From Asparagopsis taxiformis (lineage: Eukaryota; Rhodophyta; Florideophyceae; Bonnemaisoniales; Bonnemaisoniaceae): DNA of 29,805 nucleotides. Within the stretch, counting starts at the first letter, position 1, and each line of letters opens with the position of its first letter. Positions 10,813-19,800 of the stretch are shown here, in pieces. Under the pieces are notes generated by a model, which saw nothing but the letters and a program-made list of their open reading frames with translations, searched no databases and was not told the origin of the DNA. Where the stretch lies: positions 1 through 29,805 of the forward strand of contig JALQPE010000823.1 of NCBI GenBank assembly GCA_030407315.1, in the 5' to 3' direction. The translations under genes and the position numbers were made by a program.

Positions 10813-11362
10813 ATTTATATTGTATTCCAAATGTGCGTTCGAGACCTCGTTTGTAATGTTCTCGTGGTTTTGTGGGTATCAGTTTTGTGCTCACTACTGG
10901 CAGCCCAATGGTGGAATGTGCCTGAGCGATCAATCATCACCGCTAGGTCACACATTTTGCTGGCAACGTGCGCTTGGAAGGACGAATGACCGCCGTGGGA
11001 GATGGATTTTCAATTAATTCATTTGAAATAATAAAATTATATTAACTGCGAACTTCATGGAATAAGTTTGTGCTTTACAGTGGATATTACAGGGATCATT
11101 TAAGGGAAGCAAATGGATTGTGATATATATGATTATACCATTCCGATGTTCTCGATCCGGATCTCATCATTCGGGAGTTCAGAGACCATGGCTTGGGCCA
11201 TTATTAATCTCAATACCGGCGATGATATGGAGTATGCACAGCAGGACTTAAGCTGACGTTGAAAGCTGTCCAGTCGACGCCGCAGGTTAACCTGTGGAAT
11301 TCCACTTCTCCGCCGTCACTGGCTGAGGTTCTTTGGTCGTGTTTCCTTTGTTTGGTGTAGAG
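10813..11362. other. unique spacer right of the foldback element
   Basis: About 550 bases with no repeat unit and no convincing gene. Short open frames at 10801-11017 have unremarkable composition and no recognisable motif. The last part (CTTTGTTTGGTGTAG just before 11361) looks like the 3' end of an intron feeding the micro-exon array. Confidence 0.4.
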
Positions 11363-12772
11363 GATAGAACGACGGTGAGTATGCCAGTTTGGAGAGTATG
11401 CAGCGAGGGAAGCGTGTGTTTTGAGTCGTACTGTTGTCGTTGATGCGATATTGATTCATTAGAAGCTTCGTGAGTCATGGTTGCATGTTGTGAACCATGG
11501 GAGGCAGGTAAGTAAGTGAGTCTCGCGGGTGTGCAATAAGGGATGCATGGGTTTTTAGTCTGACTGTTCTGGTTCATTTTGATGTTGTATAGGTGGTGCA
11601 GGAATAGTGATGAAGTAAGGTAAGTTTCATTGAGCTGAAAGACGGGTTTCGCGATGAAATGGAATGCTGACTACATTTTTCGTTGCACGATTTGTGAATT
11701 ATTGGTTGTATTGTTTGTATGATGCAACGAGATGAAGAGGTTAAGTGCGTCCTGAGGGTATGAAGCGAGGGAAGTGTTTGTTTTAAATTTGACTGTCGTC
11801 TTTTATGCAATATTTATTTATTGGGAGCTTAGTGAGTCATGTGCATATTTGCTGAAGGGTGGAAGGGAGGTAGGCGAGCATTTGAGGGGTGCAGTGAGTG
11901 GAATGTGGGTTTGAGTCTGACTGCTGTGGTTGATGTTGATTTTGTGTAGGTGATTCTGGAATGGTGATGACGGAAGGTAAGTTACATTGAGCGCCTAGTT
12001 AAGTTGCGCGAAGATATGGAATGCTGACTACATTTTTTGTACAATTTTTGACTTATGGTTTCTATTGTGTGCAGGATACAACGAGGGTAAGTAAGTTCTG
12101 AGGGTATGCAGCGAGGGAAGCATGGGTTTTCAGTCCGACTGTTGTTGTTGATTTCGATTTTTTGTAGGTGATGCAGGAATGGTGATGACGGAAGGTAAGT
12201 TGCATTTAGCGCGCAGTCCGGTGGTGCGAAGATGCGGAATGTTGACTTCATTTGTTGGTTGTGAGATTTTCGACTTTTGGTCTGTATTGTGTGTAGAATG
12301 AAACGAGGGTAAGTGAGTTCTGAGGGTATGCATCGAGAGAAGTGTTTGTTTCGAATCTGACTATTGCAGTTAATGCGATATTTATTCATTGGAAGCTTAT
12401 CCAGTCATGGTGCGTATTGTGTCGAGCGAAGGAAAGTGCGGAAGTTTTGAGAGTATGCTGAGAGGGACATGTGGGTTTGAGTCCGACTGTTGTTGTTGAT
12501 TTCGATTTTATGCAGGTGATGCTGGAATGGTGATGACAGAAGGTAAGTTTCATTGAGCGCCAAGACTTGTTTTGCGAAGATATGGACTGCTGACTTTGAT
12601 TATTCATTGCAAGGTTTTTGCATCATGGTTTTATTGTGTGTAGGATGGATGAGAGGTAAGTAAGGGATTTTCTAAGATATCTGGCGTGGTAAGCGTTGCT
12701 TTTGAATCTGACTGTTGGGGTTGATGTTGTGTATGTGATGCAGGAGTGGTGAAGCAGGAACGGCAGGACTGA
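11363..12772 (+). pseudogene. tandem array of micro-exons and short introns (decayed repeat-coding gene)
   Basis: Eight exact GTAAGT donors occur in about 1.3 kb (11508, 11620, 11977, 12087, 12195, 12309, 12543, 12656), plus GTGAGT at 11375. Matched acceptors end TGTAG, TGCAG or TATAG, with CTGAC or CCGAC 15-45 bases before them. They delimit recurring exons of three kinds: C, 42 nt (11466-11507, 11828-11869, degenerate from 12396); A, 27 nt (11593-11619, 11950-11976, 12168-12194, 12516-12542); B, 12 nt (11363-11374, 12075-12086, 12297-12308, 12644-12655). All these lengths are multiples of three. Read with every intron in phase 1, A encodes GDAGMVMTE-like and B GYNE-like peptides. The last A copy (12735) runs to a TGA at 12770-12772. 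Single-base stops in several exons indicate decay. Function unknown. Confidence 0.5.
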
Positions 12773-13089
12773 AGGAGAGTGAAGAAGGGATCTAGGAAGA
12801 TGGGGAATGAAGCTGTGAGGTGTTTCTGGTATGTGTATATTTTCGGGCATACGATAGAAGTGAGAGTGGGTTTCAAGTCGTGTAAGATTTTGCTGACCAT
12901 GTTCGTGTTTCATGTCTTGATGATTTAATGGGCTGGGGTGGTGTCGAGGAAAGCGGGGATGGAATTGGGAAGGAGCAGATTTTTTGTAATCTAGGTCGTG
13001 AGGGTTCTTGAAGTATGTGCGGATGGTGGTGCATGGCGTTCGGATGGTAGGGAGAACGCGATAGTGAGGGAGATGGGTGATCGACGGTA

Positions 13090-13236
13090 TGCTGACAGGT
13101 ATTTTGTATTCTGGCTGGATACGTATTCCATATTCTAGCTGGATACATATTCCGTATCCTGGCTGGATACGTATTTCCTATTCTAACCGGGTATTTATTT
13201 CCTATTCTGACCAGATATGTATTTCCTATTCTAGAG
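13090..13236. repeat. 24-bp minisatellite
   Basis: Units of 24 bases starting at 13114, 13138, 13162, 13186 and 13210, of the type GCTGGATACGTATTCCATAT plus TCTA, with a diverged unit before. The open frame through it only reflects the multiple-of-three period. Confidence 0.85.
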
Positions 13237-13357
13237 AGACGTATTGTATACCAGCAGTTTCGTAAATGAGAGAATAAAATACGGTCCGATATGGGCCCTC
13301 AATTTACCATCCGCTGTAATTTCTTCCCTCCCGGTTTTTGCTGATATATTGTATACT

Positions 13358-13529
13358 GAATGTCGGGTCCTAGGATCCCGCCAAACGTACTAGAGAAACT
13401 GGATGTCGGGTCCTAGTACTCCGCCGAACGTACTAGAGAAACTGGATGTCGGGTCCTAGGATCCCGCTGAATGTACTAGAGAAAGTGGATGTCGGGTCCT
13501 AGTATTCCGCCGAACGTACTAGAGAAAGT
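13358..13529. repeat. 43-bp tandem repeats, right subterminal region
   Basis: Four units of exactly 43 bases starting at 13358, 13401, 13444 and 13487 (GGATGTCGGGTCCTAG...CGTACTAGAGAAA). A fifth partial unit at 13530 changes to GGACGTCCGCATCC. Alternate units carry CCTAGGATCCCGC or CCTAGTA(C/T)TCCGC, suggesting an 86-bp higher-order pattern. The motifs match the left subterminal region near 1530-1690. Confidence 0.85.
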
Positions 13530-13614
13530 GGACGTCCGCATCCAAAAAATTTTTATTTTTTTTCGGACGCGGACGTTCATTTGTTCTAGTAAATCTCGGG
13601 GCCGACTAGGACCC

Positions 13615-13664
13615 GTACTAGAGAGACTGGACGTCCGCGTCCACTTCCGAAAACACAGACGAGT
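13615..13664 (-). repeat. right terminal inverted repeat of the outer element
   Basis: Reverse complement of 1508-1557 with a few mismatches, followed immediately by ACTGC (13665-13669), the same five bases that precede the left repeat. Confidence 0.6.
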
Positions 13665-13674
13665 ACTGCGAGAC

Positions 13675-13709
13675 AGTGATTTTTACTGTCTGAGACAGTA
13701 AAAATCACT
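13675..13709. repeat. perfect 35-base palindrome
   Basis: AGTGATTTTTACTGTCT, one central G, then AGACAGTAAAAATCACT: 17-bp arms with a single-base centre. It opens a stretch (to about 13850) dense in ACTGTC/GACAGT inverted pairs such as ACTGTCTGGCAGACAGT and ACTGTCTGCAGACAGT. Confidence 0.85.
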
Positions 13710-13985
13710 ATGCGGCAAATGAAAATTAATGCCACACTTGGAGACAGTGATTGCACTGTCTGGCAGACAGTACGGAACACTGTCTGCAGACAGTAAAAAA
13801 CACTGTCTCACAGTACTGTCTGAGGCAGTGAATGGAGACAGTAAAAATTAATGATTTATTCAATAGTTGGATATGATGTATTTACTGTACTGGGCAGTGT
13901 TGGCGGATAGTGTTTTGTATTGGCCAAGGCAACATGGCCGGATAGTGAAATACGCTACCTGGGACAATAGATGGAACAACACGGT

Positions 13986-14335
13986 GCACTGTCCTGGGCA
14001 GTACCTGGAGACAGTGATTTTCATGTCCTGGGCAGTACCTGTAGACAGTACTTTTGCTGCCGGGCAGTACCTGTAGACAGTATTTCGTGCTGCCCTGGGC
14101 AGCACCTGTAGACAGTACTTTGTGCTGCCCTGGGCAGCACCTGTAGACAGTACTTTGTGCTGCCCTGGGCAGCACCTGTAGACAGTACTTTGTGCTGCCC
14201 TGGGCAGCACCTGTAGACAGTACTTTGTGCTGCCCTGGGCAGCACCTGGAGACAGTATTTCGTGCTGCCCTGGGCAGCACCTGGAGACAGTATTTCGTGC
14301 TGCCCTGGGCAGCACCTGGAGACAGTAAAAGTAGT
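13986..14335. repeat. 35-bp palindromic satellite array
   Basis: Seven copies of GTGCTGCCCTGGGCAGCAC (9-bp arms around one T) start at 14087, 14122, 14157, 14192, 14227, 14262 and 14297, an exact 35-base period. The linker is CTGTAGACAGTACTTT or CTGGAGACAGTATTTC. Diverged units (13986-14086) contain TGCTGCCGGGCAGTACC. Each monomer combines a GC hairpin with a GACAGT motif shared with the preceding palindromes. Long minus-strand frames here are artefacts of 3 x 35 = 105. Confidence 0.9.
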
Positions 14336-14697
14336 GTCCTGATATAGTAAAATTCGGTGTCTGGGAGTGGTGGATGAGATGGAGCGTCACGCTGTCGTGG
14401 GCATCTTTCTGGGGTAGAGGAAGGCAGTTCTAGCGCTATGAGGATGGGGCATGGACGGTATTCATATGGGAATGGACAGAATAGTACGGCTAGGAATTTT
14501 TATTTCGTAGTGACTATGAGCTAGCGAGAGGTATACGCGGTAGGATAGGTAGCAATCTAAGAGGGTGCGATATGGGAAGCTTCACTCTGGATTTGTTTAT
14601 TTGCGCAGGCTACATTGAGAATAAACAATCCCTATGTTAAAAATGCTACTACAACTAACACTATTCCGACGAGTAAAACTAAAACTACTAGAAAAGT
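14336..14697. other. intergenic, nothing recognised
   Basis: Between the palindromic satellite and the spliced-gene candidate. No repeat, coding or RNA signal was seen. It becomes A-rich near 14620-14700. Confidence 0.5.
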
Positions 14698-15033
14698 CTA
14701 GAAATCTATCAACTGATTGAGCTGCATGAATAAGCTAGGAAATGAAGAGAAGAAGAAAAAATGATGTAGAGAAAGGAAACAAGTTAGTGACGTTGAATTG
14801 GAGAGGGAAATTGATGGTGATTAGGAGACTAACGTACCTTAACAAATACCATTGCATCCCAAATTGAGATATGTACTCACAGGCAGAAAAGAAAAGTAGT
14901 GGAGAAGTGGTAAGAGAGAAAGATAAATGAAAGTAGAAGTGGAACACTCACCGACTGGAAACCTGAGAAAGAGAAAACGAATAGAAAACTGGGTTAGTGG
15001 CGTGAGTTGTGGAAACGTACCATCATGGTTCAT
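14698..15033 (-). CDS. small spliced gene candidate (four exons, three introns)
   Basis: On the minus strand three consensus introns can be placed. 15020-14963 (58 nt) has donor GTACGT, branch CACTAAC and acceptor CTTTCTCAG. 14951-14876 has donor GTGAGT and acceptor GCCTGTGAG. 14837-14735 (103 nt) has donor GTACGT, branch CACTAAC and acceptor TTTCCTAG. Joining exons 15033-15021, 14962-14952, 14875-14838 and 14734-14698 gives 99 bases in frame from an ATG to a TAG, 32 residues (MNHDGF, then YISQFGMQWYLL and a Leu/Gln-rich end). The frame is open for about 17 more codons upstream of the ATG, so the first exon may be longer. The coherent frame across three introns supports the model. The tiny product leaves a 3' gene end or a spliced non-coding RNA as alternatives. 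Confidence 0.35.
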
Positions 15034-15166
15034 ATCCGTCGGAGACAAAGCAACAACTTTGGCTTGGAAGCCGTATTGATGATCTAAAACTTACGCTTTG
15101 GAAGCAGTTTAGATGATCTATACTGCTTCCACAGCCAGAGTTGTTGCTTTGTTTCCGACGGATATG
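15031..15166. repeat. large nested hairpin
   Basis: Arms 15031-15064 and 15133-15166 are inverted copies of 34 bases with two mismatches (CATATCCGTCGG.GACAAAGC and its complement). Inside the loop a second inverted repeat at 15100-15130 (GGAAGCAGT...ACTGCTTCC) surrounds TAGATGATCTA. The structure covers the first exon of the minus-strand spliced candidate. The arm-and-inner-arm layout resembles a foldback insertion or precursor-like RNA hairpin. Confidence 0.7.
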
Positions 15167-16127
15167 AAGATGGAAACAGGGATTTCCAGAATCTGTTGTT
15201 TAAGTAGCACTCTGCGGGCGGAAATGACGTGTAGGAGAACAATAGAGGGATGAATTTGAAACGGAGCGGTGCGATGGGAGGCCCAGAAAAACGATACCTA
15301 GGGTGCGAATTACGCTTTGAAGCACATGACCTGGCAGAACAGGCGCAAAATTATTGTATCTTCTACCGCCTTCTCTAGTCTATAATGACGTCATCACTAC
15401 AGAAATATAGGAAAAACACTAGCATATGGGGCCTACTGGAAAGGGGGAGGCGAGGAGTAGGAAAAATGGCGCACTTTCCTGGACGAGGAGTCCGCGCTTC
15501 CAGTGATGATTTGGACGGTATATATCGATGACGTCATTGCATGCTCTGAGCACACTTGGCAGGCAGTCAAAGCGGGCCACGTGGATGTGGGCGGCTAGGA
15601 AACAGCAGTGTGGGAGAAATTTTATAATTTTCATGTTGCAAGCGAGCAGTGAATCTGCATTGCAATATATAAATTTATGCTAATTTAAGATATCACACCG
15701 AGTACGATTCAACGAGAGATTGTGCTTTCAACTTGTAAATAGGGCCGAAAATGGTAGAGTATACGAGTAGGAAGTACGTGTATGAGAAAATCAGATTCAG
15801 TATTAGTGCCTAGAGCATCACTGCGAAATAAACGGCCGTTTTCCGGAAATGGATACATCTTGGCTGGGTTTGTGGTTAGGGAATGCGATACAAGATAGCA
15901 AAACGATGTTGAGTCCGGATGAAATAGCAATCAATGTGCATAAAGCAATGAGCATAGGGCAAAGCATTGTGGTGAACCAGTTCATTGGATCGAATGAAAG
16001 CCTGGAAAGGTTTCGTAACGGTTAAAAGTAGTAGTACTGTATTGAGATAGTAGTCATGTCATAGAAGTTTAGAGTTGTATTCTATGCAACAAAACTGAGC
16101 GAAGAAGAAAAGAACAAAAACATCAAG
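15167..16127. promoter_or_regulatory. upstream region of the transposase with two TGACGTCA sites
   Basis: No gene was seen in this 960-base stretch. It holds two perfect TGACGTCA palindromes (15386-15393 and 15529-15536), which are the binding core of CREB/ATF-type bZIP factors, a TGACGTG half-site near 15225, and a TATATAAA at about 15666-15673. Promoter use is inferred only from position upstream of the ATG at 16128. Confidence 0.25.
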
Positions 16128-16748
16128 ATGGCTCCGAGACGGACTCCTATTCGAAAGAAAACCACAAGTCGTAGGACAAAGGCGAGATTCGATTCACTCA
16201 ATGTGGCCAGTCCCAGTAAACAGCTTCCTGGGAAACTGCAGGGAGAAATCCGCAGCAGTGATGCAGCCTGCATGAACAAAGAAATCCCGAGAGGTAATGA
16301 GCTACGACGTGAGTGTACCACAGATGACCTATTGGAGTCCCCAATCCCTATGGGTGACACAATAGAAGGTTGTATTGATGTGTACAGCAACAACGATGAA
16401 GCTGGAAGTGACATCTACGTAGCATCGAGCACGCTAATGGAATCGGAAGAAGCAACCGGACGAGGTTCTGATTCCATTTCAACTGGAGGCCCGATAGACC
16501 GAAATGCTGGGGATGAAGCATGTGGTGATTTCAAGGCATTACTACAATGGCCTGCGATGTATGGGGCTCTTCAGCTGAGTGGAACTCAAAGAATGACAAG
16601 AGCCCACTATGAAGGTACCCTGTTCGGAATGAATTTCCGCAGAGATCCAAGTGAGCACGTCCCGTCGGACTCTGTGATGCGACAGAAGATACTACCATTC
16701 TTGAGGAAACACTGCTATGCAAAGAGCTGTGACATCGAGTTCCGATAG
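16128..16748 (+). CDS. transposase N-terminal part (separate frame)
   Basis: 206-residue open frame. The ATG lies in a good initiation context (A at -3, G at +4). The first 20 residues are very basic (APRRTPIRKKTTSRRTKAR), plausible for nuclear import or DNA contact. Residues 30-130 are Ser/Glu/Asp-rich, and the end (HVPSDSVMRQKILPFLRKHC) resembles the region preceding the catalytic half of large TNP2/CACTA-type transposases, where a similar lps-x-vr-x-l pattern occurs. A TAG at 16746 ends it. 89 bases later, in a different frame, the main transposase frame begins. Either a frameshift or an intron joins the two; the sequence just after the TAG still looks coding in places. I read it as the 5' part of one transposase gene. 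Confidence 0.6.
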   Translation: MAPRRTPIRKKTTSRRTKARFDSLNVASPSKQLPGKLQGEIRSSDAACMNKEIPRGNELRRECTTDDLLESPIPMGDTIEGCIDVYSNNDEAGSDIYVASSTLMESEEATGRGSDSISTGGPIDRNAGDEACGDFKALLQWPAMYGALQLSGTQRMTRAHYEGTLFGMNFRRDPSEHVPSDSVMRQKILPFLRKHCYAKSCDIEFR

Positions 16749-16837
16749 ACCTTCGAAAGAGCGGAGCAAGAGCTGCACAGCATCGAGGTGCAGTAGGAAC
16801 CCGTGGAACAACAGATGACAGAGACAATTGTGGAGGA

Positions 16838-19800
16838 ATGGCGAAAGTTCGTATTGTACTCCCAAGCACATGGGCTCTGAAAGATGTCCAGACTCGACCA
16901 ATCTTTAAAGCATTCCGCAGTGATGCGAACAATCGAAGCTCGGAAGGAGAAAAATCAACCGCAGAGTGCAGCATTGAAGATTCGTTCATTGCAAAGTGCA
17001 GGAGGGGTGTTTTGAGCGACCCATTCGTTCGCACAGCAGTTGTTCCCATTGACAGCGATGGGAAAAAGGGTTTGAAGCACATTTATGTACCTGATGGAAC
17101 AGCAATTCGAATCCGATGTCATCCAGGAGCTCGTCAGGTTGCCGTCATCGAAAGAGCAAAAGGGTTCAGGAAGAATGACAGAGATGGTGGGAAACCGAAG
17201 AGGAGAAGAGTGGCGGTTACGTCGTTGTGGGAACTTCATGCTAGGACCATAGTTACCTATGAGGCTCGACACGACGGTGAGCATGATGTGCATGTCGAAA
17301 AATATCTGCAGCCGCGAATGTCACATCTATTGGAATGGGAGAGGCAGCATGCTCTGCGAGCGATATCGCAATGTGTAATCGGAGCAGGAGCCAAGGGAAA
17401 AGGAACACGAGCTGGGGACGTGATAACCGTTCTATTACCAATTGGAATGGAAGAGGGTGATATTGTTCCACACGTCGTATTGGTGAACAGGTATTTGAAA
17501 GAGCAGGTCGGAGAAGCATCCACCATGTTACTTTGCTTTTCACCGGGCGCGAGCTTTGCTGAAGCCAGAAACCCGCCCGATAGACTAGGAAGCCCCAACT
17601 ATGAAGAAATTCGTGTTTCAGGGGTGTTCTCGGATGGTTTCGGAGACCACAGGTCGCAATGGCACCCAGCGTCTCCGCGAGAAGATGCACCATGTTGGGG
17701 AAAGCTGGAGGATGGTCGAAACTACTTTGTTTACCGATTTCTCCTTTACACGGATGACTTTGAACCATTCACAAGCAGGAAGGGAAGTTTTGGTGGATGC
17801 TATATGTTACCTCTCAATCTACCGCCTCGGAAAAGGGGAAGCTACCAAGCGGTTCGAGTGATTGGTTTGCCACCTCCGGGAGTGTCCACAAATTGTGTAT
17901 TGCGATATATCGTTCAAGATATAGTGCGAGGAAGCACAGAGGGTTTCCCAACGAAAAATGCAGAGGGAGAAGATGTTGTGGTATTTCTAGACCCAGTGGG
18001 GAGCATTGGAGACTATCCTGCAGTTTCACATACCCTGGATGTTCTTGGACACACATCAAACTCTCCGTGCCACATCTGCAGTTTCCGCAAATATGACCTG
18101 AGCAGTACTGGTGGCACGAAGAATGCATACACTTCGGTAGTGAACGGGCAAACATCGACGCATGCCAGGAGCAAGTATCGGAATGCATCGACACGTAAGG
18201 ATGCCACAGAAACCCAGCTTCGCACTCTCGGACTGGCTGCAGAAGAAGGGGAAGATTTACCATTTCATGTCCTGAGCACTTCCTTGGAAGCAGTGCAGGA
18301 AGAAGTACCGAAGACGGAAAACGGAGTTTCAGTTGTCCCAGCAATTTTTGACCCGTACCGTTCCGCAGTGATAGCACCTGACCATCTATTGTCTGGACTG
18401 GCACAAGATGTACTGAACGCTTGTATTTCAGCTGCCAGCCCACGAATTCGAGAGGTAGCTGAATTGCAAATTCTGGGCGCTCTGAAGAAGTTCAGGATGG
18501 GAAGGCAGAACCGTTTATTTGGAACCAACAATCTGCTTTCCATGAACATGAGTGACATATTCAGTGTGCTTCTGATAGCACCTATGGCATTCGAAAACGC
18601 AGCTCGAATGATGGATGGGAAAGGGGAAGGTCATCGTGAAAAATTTGATGGGGCCGTCAAACTAGTAGTGATGTTTCAGAAGCTGGTTTCGTGTATTAGT
18701 TTCATGCCCGTATGGTGGAAAGACGGTCCCCATGAAGTAGAGACGGCTGACGGAGAAGGTGGCAGGAATGAATACATTCTGGGAAGAACTGTAGACTACG
18801 TGGAGACGTTGAATGAGTATTGTCGGAAAGTGAAGGGAGCAGGAGCACATTTGGACAAGCCTAATGTTCATCGTCTTGTCGAGTTTTGTGTTCATACGCT
18901 TCCTGCCTACGGCTCTGTGAAGCACGTGCAGGAGCTTATATTCGAACGGATGCATCAGCCGCTGAAGAAAGGTGTGAGAATGTCCAATCACCAAAGCGAA
19001 CAGCTTTCAGCGCTGGAATTAGTTCTTGCGGATGACTGGCAGACGAGAGTGGCCATTGTTTTGCGCGAAATCGGCATGGAGCCACAACATTGGTCCTCGT
19101 CCGAATGCTCTCAAATGGTCAACGTTCTTTCACAGGAGCTAGGGAGAGAAATAGATGTGGAAGACGAGGTAGTGAAAAACTGCTTCCAGGAACCGGTTCT
19201 CCAGCTTCTCTCCCAGCGTCGAGGAAAGATATTGTCGGCGGATGGTGAAATTGTGACGTGGAGAGGGCATGGAGGTATATCTATTGACGAGGTCAAGGAG
19301 TACATGAATGGAAAATGTGATATGGCAGAGGGTGCTGTAGGTGTTTTCAAACGGTTCTTTACCGAAAGGTACGGAAGCGGAACAAGCGGGTGTGGAAAGT
19401 ATGCCGAATGGGTGAGAAGAGTTTCTAGAAGCACTACGACAGAGTGGGGAAGGAAAACAGTGCAGAGGTCTGGCTCTCTAGAATCAGGAGCTATCATCCA
19501 TGCTGTTTGCCCTGAACAGAGGATATGTGAGGATGGTGCAACTTCACAAGCGATTCTGTACCCGGCGTCTCGTCTCACATCAGAGATAATGCGGGGAAGA
19601 ATTAATTATGAACCGCGGTTTTTTATTGTTCTAGCGTTCTTTATCCTGAGGAACGAGAGTGCGAGAGATGAGCAAGGTACAGCTTATGGAGTTTGCCTGG
19701 GTTTGCAAAAAACTGATGAAGGAGTGTTCAAGGTCGAAGAGAGGCGACGAACAGTAATTGTGGAGATGAGTGAGGGAGTCACTGAGGTGTTTGGTATGCA

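Larger units (their letters stand above)
1508..13664. mobile_element. candidate 12.2-kb element with ~50-bp TIRs and 5-bp target duplication
   Basis: The sequence from 1508 (ATCCGTCTGTGTTCTCGG...) recurs as a reverse complement ending at 13664. About 41 of the 47 bases from 1511 to 1557 match 13615-13661, including the shared GGACGCGGACGTCCA. Immediately outside, ACTGC occurs at 1503-1507 and again at 13665-13669, a 5-bp direct repeat exactly abutting both ends. Inside lie GGACGTCC-rich subterminal repeats, a pyrimidine-rich left shoulder and purine-rich right shoulder, a nested foldback element, and a micro-exon array. No transposase for it is seen inside, so it would be non-autonomous or have lost its own gene. 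Family unknown. Confidence 0.55.

Noticed and set aside
11982..12389. 135-codon minus-strand frame across the micro-exon array
   Set aside because: It merely repeats the array on the antisense strand. The plus strand carries eight exact GTAAGT donors with matched acceptors, far more than chance.
13986..14335. Regular 35-bp repeats resembling a CRISPR array
   Set aside because: The units are directly abutting with no unique spacers, are internally palindromic throughout, and lie in eukaryotic DNA without cas genes.
13860..14390. Long minus-strand frames of 132-176 codons
   Set aside because: They follow from three 35-bp units making 105 bases. The peptide repeats the satellite and has no other support.
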